From Annona cherimola (taxonomy: Eukaryota > Streptophyta > Magnoliopsida > Magnoliales > Annonaceae), in assembly GCA_030490835.1 (NCBI GenBank), contig CM059971.1, positions 38,302,012 to 38,366,011 on the forward strand: DNA of 64,000 bases, in the 5' to 3' direction. The translations under genes and the position numbers were made by a program. The notes under the pieces were generated by a model. That model was not told the DNA's origin and did no database searches. It saw only the letters and a program-made list of their open reading frames with translations. Every line of letters starts with the position of its first letter. Position 1 is the first letter of the stretch. This document shows positions 11,140-21,576 of the stretch, piece after piece.

Positions 11140-14100
11140 TGAAAATATTGTGGATATATTTGAAAAAAGAAAAAAATTCTGCCTCTTTAGCCGCGCGGGC
11201 GGGTCAGCATGTGCTGTATTGTTGGGGACGAGCCCCTCTTCTTCCATTTCTTCTTCCATTTTTATTTTCGTTTTTCAAAAAAAGAAATATTACACAGTTT
11301 ATTATTTCTTTCTTGGGTTTCTTCTCGCATGTTTAGTTTTGGTGGGAAATCGGCGCCGGCGATGGCGATGGCAATGGCGATGGAGGTATTCCCGTCATCC
11401 ATCCCATGGCCTACCACTTCAGATTCGAAGTCTATCAGCGGCCGAGATTTCCCCTAATCATCGTCGTCGTCGTCATCATCAGCAGGTCAGATGTTTTGTT
11501 TTTCCCTCCTCTTTCCCCCATGTGTTTATATTTTTGCATGTCATTTCTTCGTTTAGGACTGAGATCGATGTACACTGACTGATGCTCACAATTCAGATAT
11601 TTTCCATAACTCTCACTCAACTCCTTCATTTCTCTCTTCCTCAGATCTATCCCCGATAAATGATTTTCTTCTTGCCCAAGCCTTTGAAAAACTAGGTCCT
11701 TTCTTTCTTTCTTTCTTTTTCGGTTGGTTTTGCGGAGTTCGATTTTGAGTTTTAGGGCTTTAGAGGAGGAAGAAGAGTTAGGGTTTTATATTTTGAAATT
11801 TTTTTTTTCAATTTTTGCAGTACACGGACCATTTTAACGTACTTTTGTTTTCTTCGGGTCTTGGGCTTATGATGACCATAGATTACAATAGAATACTATG
11901 ATTCAGCCTGCGGAGCTTTGAGTATGCTCTTTCTACATGGAATTTTGTGCTTTTACCGGCTTTCTACATGGACACCAGGTGTTGGCTGTCTGGTTCAGTG
12001 TAACTGGAGGAGGGAGCACTACACAAGTTTTTGGTTACTCTGCTTATTTCAAGCTATTCAAGTGCATGTCAGTTTCTTGCAAATTAGGAGGCCACGATAA
12101 ACATTTTCTAAGAGACTGACATCACTGCAGCTGTTGGGATTTCTCTTCCTCTTCGGGTCTGGAGTATTTGGAGCATCCAGCACAGTCTTTGATTTCTTTG
12201 TGCTGGTTTGTTTGGACTTGGAGCAAGGAACATAATAAGAATGTTCATTTGACTTTTGCTTTCGTAGCACTATTTGATTGGATGATGTAGTTCACCCCGT
12301 GGTAGGAAGCCTCCAGGTGGATGATGGACTTAAATGATTTAACAAGCTTCATCCAGATTAGTAAGGCCTATTTCCTGGGATCTGTACAGTATCTCTTCAT
12401 GGATAACAATATCATGTTGCATATCTTCTTTGCTCATGTGACCTTCCCAAATCGGCAAATAGTTGATTAAGGTGATTTACGTGTCTGATTTTGCTGGGTT
12501 GCAATGCATCTAAGCAGTACATGCATACATTCAGCCATGCTACTAGAGGCCATTTAGTCCTTGTGGCGATGAATGAAGATGCCAGGAATGAGAAAAGATT
12601 GTTCCCCTTTTATATTTCTATTTTCTTTTGTGTTAATAACCTCTTGTTATATCCACGGTTCAGAATATTGGTGTATCAGCCCCCTCTAAAAACAATACAA
12701 TATGGGTGTATCGTATCGGTATCGGACTGTATGAGACGGAATTTTTTTTTAACCTCAAAAATATGTAAAAAAAAAAAATCAGAAAATTAGGAAATGCAAG
12801 AATATGTAATTACTTAACATTTTGCCTATATATAAGATAGCGTATCGGTCAATTTTCTCTTATAAGTAATAGTTTATGGTAACAACATGTAGTATGAATT
12901 CTATATGAAAAAAAGAAATCATAAACAAGACAGTGAACTCATTAACAATTCGACATACATAATATATAGCAAAGTTAAATATGATTGATGTAAATCAATT
13001 AATCACAATTCACAAATAATATATATTTGCATGAACATAAGGTAAAAACCCACAAAAAAATTTTTATTTTTATTTTTGAGGTTTTCAAGTTTATTTCTAG
13101 ACTTTCAATTTTTGCAAATTAAAAAACCTCAAAATTTACCTACCTTGCAAGAAAAAATCAATTATATTACTATAAACTTAGTCATGTAACTGATAAAAAG
13201 TTTTCTTTTTCAGTTTTTAGAATAATTTTTAAAATTTTTCTGAAAAATAAAAATATATGAAAATAAAATAAAATTTTTGCCTATTTGCAAGAAAAAACAA
13301 TGCATATTACTGTAAAAATAAGTGTAGTGAAAGGGAGAAGTTTTGGAAAAGAAAATACGTGCAAAAGACTGAAAAATGAGAATTTTTCATAAATTTATTC
13401 ATTTGGTCAATACACCTCAACTGATACATCCCTTGTATAGGCGGATACACCCCCGTCTCAGCCACTCTGTCTAATTTTTTAAAACCCTGACCGAAACACC
13501 CATTTATCTCGTATTGGACATAGCCGATTGGATAAGATACGGCCAATATATATCGGCTGATATTTGAATCCGTGATTATATCTCCTTATGGTTGTTTAAT
13601 ATTTATAATCAAAATAACTGTAAATAGTTGATGATTTTTATTCCCGTCGCTGGTTTTCTTTGTCATGCTAAATCTGGGCATTTTTCTGTCTCTGTATTAA
13701 TATGCATACAGGAAGCATATGTCTGTGGTGTGCAATCTCGAGGATTAGAAAATTGTGTTGTGTTTTAGCTGTTAACATCTTAAGCATCTGAGTATTTATC
13801 TGTGTTAGCTATTTCCATCAATTTTATGTGAATAAACATTTTCTTTTGGTTCATTTGATGCTATCTTGGCTCTATCAGAACCCTTCATCACTTAAGTTAC
13901 GTGCAAATCAAGTTTTCTTTTGAGGAGGACACAGCATAGCTATTGCATTCAATCTTGCCCCATCTAATTTTTCTTGTCTGCATGGGCATTGGCTGTTACA
14001 ATGCATGGAGTTGCAATGAAAATTCATGCATCCAATTTTTATCATCAGTTCGACAGTCACTTGTGGGAATCTTGTAGAACGTCAAATTTGAAATCCTAAA

Positions 14101-14406
14101 AGTGTATTGGAAATGTGTCCAATGTCAATTCTTGTTGATAGGTTCCGGTAATAATGTTTCAATCAACTCGTGACCACGCTCAGTTATTTTCATTCTTCTT
14201 CTAAATTTGTATATATTTTAATTTGTTTCAATTTTTTTCTCTATGCTCCAGATTTGGTATGCTTGCAACTGTGCTGATGGTCAGGACCTATTGGCAATCT
14301 TTAACTGTAGTAGCTGATATTGGCAGTTGAACTACTCTGTTCAAGTGAAGCTTTTATTACACCAAGGCTAAGTAAAATCAACCAAGTGAAAGAAGTATTC
14401 AAAATG
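11140..14406 (+). other. Inferred promoter, 5' leader and leader intron(s) of the J-protein gene
   Basis: Composition changes near 11190 from AT-rich to a GC- and pyrimidine-rich leader (CCGCGCGGGCGGG, then CTTCTTCC runs), as expected around a transcription start. A possible first splice donor is CAG|GTCAG at 11486. Possible acceptors after pyrimidine tracts are TTTTTGCAG at 11820 and CTATGCTCCAG at 14251, the latter 156 bases before the start codon. A short upstream frame of 31 codons starts at 11362 (repeated Met-Ala) and stops at 11457. Exon limits are inferred from splice-site appearance only; RNA reads would fix them. Confidence 0.45.
12654..13574. mobile_element. 921-bp MITE in the inferred leader intron
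   Basis: The ends are inverted: the left reads CACGGTTCAGAATATTGG and the right, inverted, reads CACGGATTCAAATATCAGCC. Inside both ends are TATCGG/CCGATA-rich blocks. The flanks GTTATATC (12646-12653) and ATTATATC (13575-13582) agree at 7 of 8 bases, a likely target duplication. There is no transposase frame. It lies between the proposed leader exon and the coding exon, so it would be spliced out. Confidence 0.65.
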
Positions 14407-16863
14407 ATGGAATGCAATCGTGATGAGGCTTTCAGAGCTAAGGAAATTGCTGAGCGGAAGTTCACAGCAAAGGATATTGCAGCAGCCAAGAAGTTTGCTC
14501 AAAAGGCCCTCAGTCTGAATCCTTGCCTAGAGGGTGTGTCCCAAATGATAACAACATTTGATGTCTATCTAGCCTCTGAGAACAAAATAAATGGAGAAGT
14601 AGATTGGTATGCAATTCTCAATGTGAATGCTAATGCAGATGATGATACAGTGAAAAAGCAGTATAGAAAGCTTGCTCTTACACTTCACCCAGATAAGAAT
14701 AAATCAATCGGTGCTGAAGGGGCGTTCAAACTTCTTTCTGAAGCCTGGAGTGTGTTGTCTGACAAGACAAGGAGATCAGCTTATGACCATAAGAGAAACA
14801 ATGTGAAAGTACAACAGAAAGCTCAACAGCAAAACAGAAGTGCAGCTGGTTCTAATGCTAATGGCTTTTACAATTTTGCCAAAACTGGTACTGCTTCAGC
14901 CGCTAAACCTCCCAAGAATGTATCTCGCACAACCCCTGCTGCTGCTCCTGCATCATCACGGCCTTCAAAAACCAATACTTTTTGGACTGCATGCAACCGG
15001 TGTAAAATGCAATATGAATATCTTCGTGTCTATCTAAATCACAATCTTCTTTGCCCCAATTGCCATGAACCATTTTTAGCTGTGGAGACAGGGACACCAA
15101 CAAATGGTTCTAATGCATCTGTGACCTTTTCTTTTCCTCAGCATCGGCAACATGGTGTAAACAAAAATGCCCATTCTTCAGCGAGAAATGCATTTCCTGG
15201 GTATACACACCATTCTAGCTTTCAGTGGGGCCCATTTTCCAGGACAGCTGGCATTGCAAGTGCCACTGCCTCATCTTCAGCTGCGGCTCAAGCAGCTAAT
15301 GTAGTCCACCAGACATATGAGAAGGTGAGGAGAGAGCGTGAGGAAGCTCAGGCAGCAGCAAGAAGGGAGGAGACATTTCGTAGAAAAAGTTCAAGGAGAA
15401 CTTCGAGTGGTTCCTTTGCAACACCCCATTCTAATGTCGCCTCTGCTGGCAATGCAGTGCAACCCACCCCAAGAGTAGAGAGGCCTGCAAAGAGAAGGAG
15501 AGGCATAGCGGAAGATGTTACCTACGGAGACGGCCTGCCATGTGATGCATCATTGTTTGAAATGAGAAATTTGTTAATGGAGAAGGCAAGGATGGTGATA
15601 CAGAAGAAGTTGCATGAATGGAATTCATCTTCCGAAGTGAGGAATATAGAAAGTGAAAAGCAAAGAGTTGCAGTAAATGCTGATGCTTGCGATACAAAAA
15701 CATCAGATATGACTCTCAGCCCTGAGGAACTTAAGGAGGCAGAATCAAATGCTGAAGCACCATGGAAGGCAATAATGTTAGATGTTCCTGATCCAGACTT
15801 CCATGAGTTTGACAACGATCGGACAGAAGCATCCTTTGAGGCCAACCAGGTATGGGCTGCCTATGATGATGATGATGGGATGCCCCGATTTTATGCATTG
15901 ATTCACAAAGTCATCTCTTTGAAACCTTTCAAGATGCGTTTTAGCTGGCTTAACTCCAACTCTAACAGTGAGCTAGGCCCCCTGAATTGGGTTGCTTCTG
16001 GTTTCACTAAGACATGTGGGGATTTCAGGGTGGGACGCTATGAGATTAACAACAATGTTAATATCTTTTCCCACAAGGTTAGGTGGGAGAAAGGCACTTA
16101 TGGGATTGTGAAGATCATGCCAAGGAAGGGTGACATTTGGGCTCTTTACAGGCACTGGTCCCCCGATTGGAGTGAGAATACACCAGATGCAATGAGTCAC
16201 AAGTATGACATGGTTGAGGTGCTTGAAGATTATGGTGAGGATGGTATAACTGTTGTCCCTTTAGTTAAAGTTGCTGGTTTCAAATCAGTTTTCCGTCAGC
16301 ATCCTGACCCTTCAATGGTTACAACAATACCAAAAGAAGAGATGTTTCGGTTCTCTCATCAAGCACCTTCTTGGTTACTCACAGGGGAAGAATCTGAAAA
16401 TGCTCCAAGGGGTTGCTGGGAGCTTGATCCTGCAGCTACTCCTTTGGATTTGCTTCAGATAATATCTGAAACCAAAGAAGAGGGGATAGCTAAAATTCAT
16501 CAGGTTGTGACAGAAACTAAATCTGAGATAGTAAAGAATTCCCTTCAGGTGGAAACTAAGAATAATGAAGAACGGGTGGCAGCGAATGCCAATGATGCCC
16601 TTCAGGTGGAAACTAAGAATAATGAAGAACGGGTGGCAGCGAATGCCAATCATCTTCAGTTAGGTACAAGAAATAAAGAAGAAAAGTTAGTGGAGAATGC
16701 TGAGCAGAACAGGCCAGAAATGAATACCAAGGAAGAGAGAGTGGTGTTGAATGCTGAACTCCCACCTTTAAGAATAGAGGCAGAGGAAGGGAAGGAAGCA
16801 GAGGAAGTTGAGGTAGTAGCGGAAACAGAGGTGGGGGTACCATTAACTTCTGTTGTACAATAA
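14407..16863 (+). CDS. J-domain protein with C-terminal DUF3444 (plant DnaJ-like)
   Basis: An 818-residue co-chaperone-like protein. J-domains stimulate Hsp70 ATPase; the specific partner and compartment are not evident, and I see no signal peptide or membrane segment. The start chosen is the second of two adjacent ATGs (14404, 14407), giving MECNRDEA, the usual beginning of this family; an upstream in-frame ATG at 14320 adds 29 atypical residues. An N-terminal helical region (1-60) is followed by a J-domain at about 66-130 with H94-P95-D96, the catalytic loop. A zinc-ribbon-like segment follows, with Cys pairs at 196/199 and 216/219. After a Ser/Ala-rich linker with a basic stretch comes DUF3444 at about 475-675, starting FEANQVWAAYDD. 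The tail (690-818) is Glu-rich and holds a 19-residue tandem duplication. The coding part is a single exon, usual for this family, and no damage is seen. Confidence 0.95.
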   Translation: MECNRDEAFRAKEIAERKFTAKDIAAAKKFAQKALSLNPCLEGVSQMITTFDVYLASENKINGEVDWYAILNVNANADDDTVKKQYRKLALTLHPDKNKSIGAEGAFKLLSEAWSVLSDKTRRSAYDHKRNNVKVQQKAQQQNRSAAGSNANGFYNFAKTGTASAAKPPKNVSRTTPAAAPASSRPSKTNTFWTACNRCKMQYEYLRVYLNHNLLCPNCHEPFLAVETGTPTNGSNASVTFSFPQHRQHGVNKNAHSSARNAFPGYTHHSSFQWGPFSRTAGIASATASSSAAAQAANVVHQTYEKVRREREEAQAAARREETFRRKSSRRTSSGSFATPHSNVASAGNAVQPTPRVERPAKRRRGIAEDVTYGDGLPCDASLFEMRNLLMEKARMVIQKKLHEWNSSSEVRNIESEKQRVAVNADACDTKTSDMTLSPEELKEAESNAEAPWKAIMLDVPDPDFHEFDNDRTEASFEANQVWAAYDDDDGMPRFYALIHKVISLKPFKMRFSWLNSNSNSELGPLNWVASGFTKTCGDFRVGRYEINNNVNIFSHKVRWEKGTYGIVKIMPRKGDIWALYRHWSPDWSENTPDAMSHKYDMVEVLEDYGEDGITVVPLVKVAGFKSVFRQHPDPSMVTTIPKEEMFRFSHQAPSWLLTGEESENAPRGCWELDPAATPLDLLQIISETKEEGIAKIHQVVTETKSEIVKNSLQVETKNNEERVAANANDALQVETKNNEERVAANANHLQLGTRNKEEKLVENAEQNRPEMNTKEERVVLNAELPPLRIEAEEGKEAEEVEVVAETEVGVPLTSVVQ
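16541..16650 (+). repeat. 57-bp in-frame tandem duplication in the J-protein tail
   Basis: The segment starting CCCTTCAGGTGG at 16541 repeats almost exactly from 16598, a period of 57 bases or 19 codons, so the frame is kept. The two units differ by almost nothing until the end of the second, where the sequence changes to CATCTTCAG. Two further diverged units (GTRNKEEKLVENA and MNTKEERVVLNA in protein) follow, suggesting an older repeat series of the E-E-R/K-V-x-N-A pattern. Confidence 0.9.
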
Positions 16864-17800
16864 CAATAAATGGCCTGTTAATTGAGATTGTGATTATCTA
16901 GCCTGGATACCAAACCTGGACAAACAGCATACATGTGCAAACGTGTAAGGTGTCAAAGTAGGGATTGATCTTCATCATCATTTCTTGCTTTTAGCTGTTC
17001 ATGTCTGTGGAATTACTTTGCGTCCCGCTAATGATGGGAATTTCTAGGGACCAGTAGCACAACCAAATTCACTACATGATATGGGCTGTTCTAGCATCGA
17101 TCATCTCTAAGTTGCAGCTTACAGCAATTCAACCGAGTGCAAGGTTGGCAATAATGTTCATGTGACATACAATGCTTTGTTGAAGTTCTCTTTGGCTTTA
17201 GACTGCGAGGCAATCTTGGTCCTGCTTGTATGTATCCACAGCCATAGCATATATATTGTAACTGAACATTGATCTGCTGTTGTCCTGGTGTAAACATGTG
17301 CCATTTCTCCATATTAGGAAATGTAGGACCTCTTTCTTCATTTTGCTGATTTTTTTATAAAAATTTTTTGTCCTTGGAAATTCATTTTTAAGAACACATT
17401 CAAGTAAAGAGATTTTTCTGCAATGAAGACCAAGTTCATTTGTTTGCCGTAGCTTATCTATGCTGTCAGTCATTGTCACCTAAGTAGTTGCCCGCACTGA
17501 GATGGTACATCCCTTATATATTCTTTTATCTGGTGGAATGGAACGTTAGTGCCAACAATCTGCACCGAATGTGGTTGCAATAAACTGCAGTTCGTCCAAT
17601 GTTTATAGTCCAAAACAAAAGGCATCTTTGAGATAACGAATTTTCCTTCTCAACTCATAACAGAGATGAAGGCAGAAAATCAATTTGGACCAGGCACTGG
17701 ACTAGAGCATGAGCCCCATGTTCGGCTTGCCCGAGCACTTAATATGCATGCGTACAAACATGCTCTAAAAAATTGTATTAAATGCTACAGGGCTACATGG
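16864..17800 (+). other. 3' untranslated region and downstream flank of the J-protein gene
   Basis: No reading frame of interest. AATAAA occurs at 16865, too close to the stop to be the main signal, and again near 17578 in TGCAATAAACTGCAG. Poly(A) sites near either end are possible. Base composition stays close to that of the transcribed region until about 17600. Confidence 0.45.
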
Positions 17801-18984
17801 CGGCAATAATAAGTTATGTGGTGATTTGGGTGTAATATGATGTGTTGAAATACGAACCAAATTTGCATGGTTTGGTTATGTTTTGATTGTAACAAAACAA
17901 GTCTTAAAAGTATTATCCAAGTGTGTATTGAGTCGAGCTCAAATAGGGAAAATTCTTTATGTGAATTTATGTTTTCAGAACTTTCAACAACAATGCAATG
18001 ACTGAAACTTCGACAGATGCAGGAGTTCGGTGAAGATCTTCTGAGTTCTGGCTATACAACCATCGACAAGAAATCAATCGAAGAAATCCCATCGGCCTAG
18101 TGAAAATCGATGGAAGTGTCGATGGATTAATTCATTAACAAAAAGAGCAAGATAGGTTTTCGGCAACAGAGGCCCTCGTCAACGGAATGTCGGCTAATTT
18201 CGAGGGGAATTTTAAATTTTTGAAAAACCGGCATGGGAGTGTGGAAGATATCAGCGGAAGGTATCTAAAGATTAGACGTTGGTGAAAAACCGCAACATTG
18301 CAATCACATATTCTTGATAAATATGAGGTGCAATCAAGAGCGAAGGAAGCTTGCCAACCGAGAGCAGCAGGCTATTGCGGATGCACGCCTTGGTTGGGGC
18401 TTCGAACCCCTGGATGCCCCGTTTGTCGTCCCCAAGTGTGAGAACTATGGTCTTCCGTATGAGGAGGGGTTTCTCCTTGATAATTTTAGAAAATTTATAA
18501 GGATTTATGAGCTTGATTTATAAGAAAATTTGTAAGAATTCGTGAGCTTGATTTACAAAGATTATATGAAAAAAAAAAGATGCTGTAAAGTGAAATTCCG
18601 AATGGAACAATAAAAAAAGAGAGCCAAGGAGCTTAATAATCAATTTTCCAATTGTCAAAGTTATTTAGCATTTAATACAAGGTAAAGAAGCCTCTAAGTA
18701 CTTAACTTTTAAAAGTTCTACAAACTTCATCATCCTCTTCAAAGAGAGTTGTTTTTGCTATGCTTTAAGAAATATGTAGCAAAATGTAATAATTTTCTTT
18801 CCTTTTTTGATTAATTCATTGCAATACGTTGTAAGACAAAAAAAAAAAAAAAAAAAAAAGAAAAAGAAAAAAAGAAAACAAGGATGGTTCGTACAGCTCC
18901 TTTCTCTCCATCAAAAATTATATTACATCTAGAAGAGAAGGGAGGTGGAACCACAACTAAAAAAAAATTATCCATCCACAACAT
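17801..18984. other. Unassigned segment with a 69-codon frame and a poly(A) run
   Basis: A plus-strand frame at 18314-18523 encodes 69 residues (start MINMRCNQERRKLANR) with more GC than its surroundings; I do not recognise it. At 18838-18878 there is a nearly pure A run followed by AAAAAG repeats. A plus-strand retroposed sequence ending in that poly(A) tail would explain both, but I could not find flanking duplications, so this is only a suggestion. Confidence 0.35.
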
Positions 18985-19823
18985 ATCATTACAAATCATT
19001 GGTTGAAAATGGATTGGAATGTGATCCACCCAGACCATTTGCTTCCCATCTGAATTCAGCCCCCACTTTGCCACATGGTGTGCCACCCCGATTCCCATTT
19101 CTTAGCACATGATTGAACTCCAAACGTTCAAATTTACTACTCAATCTTTTGATTTTATCTATCCAGCTTCCATAGTAAGATTTGACCTCCATGCCATTTT
19201 TCAGCCAACAGATAAGCACTAATGAATCTGATTCCACTACAGCTTTTTCACCTTTAACTCTTCAAACTATTTTAATCCAAGAAAAATAGCAATTACTTCT
19301 TGTTCCACTGAGTTCAGCTTTCCCCTCTTTCTCCAGTTTCTCATTGCTATCACTTCGCCCCTTTCATTCCTCACCACTGCCCTAAACCCCACATCTAATT
19401 CTCTAAGTTGTTACCTACATCCACATTCATTTTCAGAAAATCGCACTGGGTTTGATCCATCTAGCCGGTGAGTTTAGGCTCAGTAGCTCCCTTGTCCACA
19501 ACAACTTTGATTCCATGAACCCATCAATGTAGTCCTTGCTCCATTGCAACATTCTTCTTAGCTCTAGCTTACCACCCTCCATTAACCTTCTGTTTCCTGT
19601 GTGCCAAATCTTCCAATAGAAAGTCACAAACAGAGGTAATAGTTAGCTATCTTTGTTTGTACAAAATTGATTAAAGATCTCCTTTATGCTTATAACCTGC
19701 ATGAATCTAACACAATTAAATTCTGAATTGAAGAAAATACCTTGGATCTCCTGACACCTCCAGAATATATGAAGGCAAATTTCAATCGCATCAATCTTAC
19801 CACATAATAGACAGTATTGCTCC
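18985..19823 (-). pseudogene. LINE ORF2 C-terminal relic: zinc-binding RT domain plus RNase H-like domain
   Basis: Read leftward from 19823, the minus strand first gives a C-x2-CG...H...C pattern of the reverse-transcriptase zinc-binding domain (zf-RVT) in decayed form. Next come a linker and WIKPSAIFLKMNVDVG and GFRAVVRNERGEV, the start of the RNase H-like (RVT_3) domain. Near 19230-19050 follow VESDSL and FNHVLRNGN, with VAHHVAKWG in a neighbouring frame. At least one frameshift and stops are present. Copia-1 has inserted at its right edge (19824), so the upstream part of the LINE is not in view. The minus-strand poly(A) end expected for a LINE is not obvious. Confidence 0.65.
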
Positions 19824-21425
19824 TGTTATGAAATAAATAACAAATCAAGCACAATCAACATTTTGATGATTAACAACCCAAGTTTTATAATTCTTAAGGT
19901 ACTAACAAGTGTGTGAATTATTCAAGTTAGAAACTTTCAAATTCAACGCATGACAGGTCAAGTAGCAGAGCTAAGTTGACTCCGAAATCGAGTTAGGTCA
20001 AGTTGATATCCAAGTTGACTCTGGTATCGACTTCAATAGTCAATTTTTGGATAGCGTTGAAATTGTGGATGCATGAGCAGGAGAAGTCGCATCCAAAGTC
20101 CACTTCGCATGCGACTTAGGTTAAGTCATAACCCAAGTCGACTCCAAAAGTGACTTAGATAGACTTAAGGCTCTAATTCTGAATATGATGAAGTCAAGTC
20201 GTATCCTAAGTCGACTCCGACATACGACTTGGGTGAAGTCCCAAATAAAGTCAACTCAGTCATGCGACTTGAGTCAAATTGAACCTCAATTTGACCCCAA
20301 CATTTGATTGGAGCACAAGTAGATTCAAAACAAGAAGATTCAAGTTCAAGAATAATAAGAATGATTCAAACATCTGTACCTCACTATGATCCAAGTCACA
20401 AGTTTATTGATGAAGTTTCAAATGGACAATGACCAAGTACATGATTAAGAAGAACGAAGGTCTATTTGCAAAAATGAAAGTATCTGAAGCTATGATATGA
20501 AGAAACAAAGGGCATATATGTTATGAGACTAAGCCTGTGAAGTATTAAAGTTTCAATGAGCATGATGAATTGTGAAGTCGCAACCCAAGTCTACTTCACT
20601 TGCGACTTGGGTCAAATCTTAGACCAAATCGACCCCAAGATGGAACTTGAGGCTTGAAGACCGAAGTGCTGAAGAGTAAAGTCGCACTCGAAGTCAACTT
20701 CGAGTGCAACTTGGATCGTAACGGTCGAAAAATTTTGAACGTTAGCGCATTAAATGCGCGCCACCTACCTCGTGACATTCGAATTTATGCCATCTTTATT
20801 TAAAACTCATCAAATGAAGTATAGAGGGTTAGCTAGAGCATTGATTAAGCTTCTATCTTCCAACTTACAAGCATTTAAGTGTTCATTTAAGTGCTCTATA
20901 AGAAGAACTGTTCTATTTATTGAAAGTGCTGAAGTGATCTTCTTCAAATTCACTCTATACGTTCTTCCTTACGCTGAAAATTCCTTTACACTATCTATAA
21001 AGTGTAGATCTTCTTTTTCATTTATTATTTTGTGATTCCACTTGGTTTGGTATTGGAGACCAAGACTAAGTAAAGATAAGTAATGTGTGGTTGGAGTGTG
21101 ACTCGCTATCTACTTATGTGATAACTGTAAAAGCCCCCCTAGAACTATAATCTAAAAATCAAAGGCTCTAGTTGTAATCCTATTGATATAGTGGAATCCA
21201 AGACACAAAGGTGTGCTCTTAGAGAAGTAGAGTAGGGAGGGTTGTTCCGAATCACTATACTCTTATATGTTTGACATTTTTGCCCTGTGTACGTTTATAT
21301 TCTCCATATTTTCATTCAAGGAGACTCAATTCACAAAGGGATTGCATCTAATACGTCGAAAGAATTTCAAAAGAACTTAATTCACCCCTTCCCTCTTAGG
21401 TCTTACCATAAACTCAGGACCTACA
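19824..21425 (+). mobile_element. 5' LTR of Copia-1 (Sirevirus-like family)
   Basis: The LTR starts TGTTATGAAATAAATAAC and ends CCTACA just before a primer binding site, giving 1,602 bp. Its middle (about 19970-20730) carries repeated AAGTCG / CGACTT words, many paired as hairpins. It ends in the family's U5 pattern, AATTCACCCCTTCCCTCTTAGG. It is homologous to the LTRs at 23228-24875, 25415-27175, 39185-40300 and 52250-53886. No matching target duplication can be given because the 3' end of this element is missing. Confidence 0.85.
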
Positions 21426-21427
21426 AG

Positions 21428-21439
21428 TGGTATTAGAGC
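21428..21439 (+). other. Primer binding site of Copia-1 (initiator tRNA-Met type)
   Basis: TGGTATTAGAGC lies two bases after the 5' LTR end. It differs by one base from TGGTATCAGAGC, the standard plant Copia site complementary to the 3' end of initiator tRNA-Met. The same site without the change occurs in Copia-2. Confidence 0.85.
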
Positions 21440-21576
21440 AGGTCTTTGAGTTTACACCAAAGAGATCTTATAAAAATAGCATTTCAATTAACTTTCACCC
21501 CTACGTTCATTGAGGCCAATCTTTTACAAGGTCACCTCTATTTGACGGTAGTAACTTCGATTACTGAAAGTTGAGA

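Noticed and set aside
14320..14406. Upstream in-frame extension of the J-protein (ATG at 14320)
   Set aside because: The 29 extra residues do not fit the family, whose proteins start at MECN/MEx-N; the segment follows a likely acceptor at 14251 and is probably leader.
15522..15845. Antisense frames inside the J-protein gene (also 14301-14489, 16375-16843)
   Set aside because: Shadows of the coding strand; the sense frame has clear domains and the antisense ones none.
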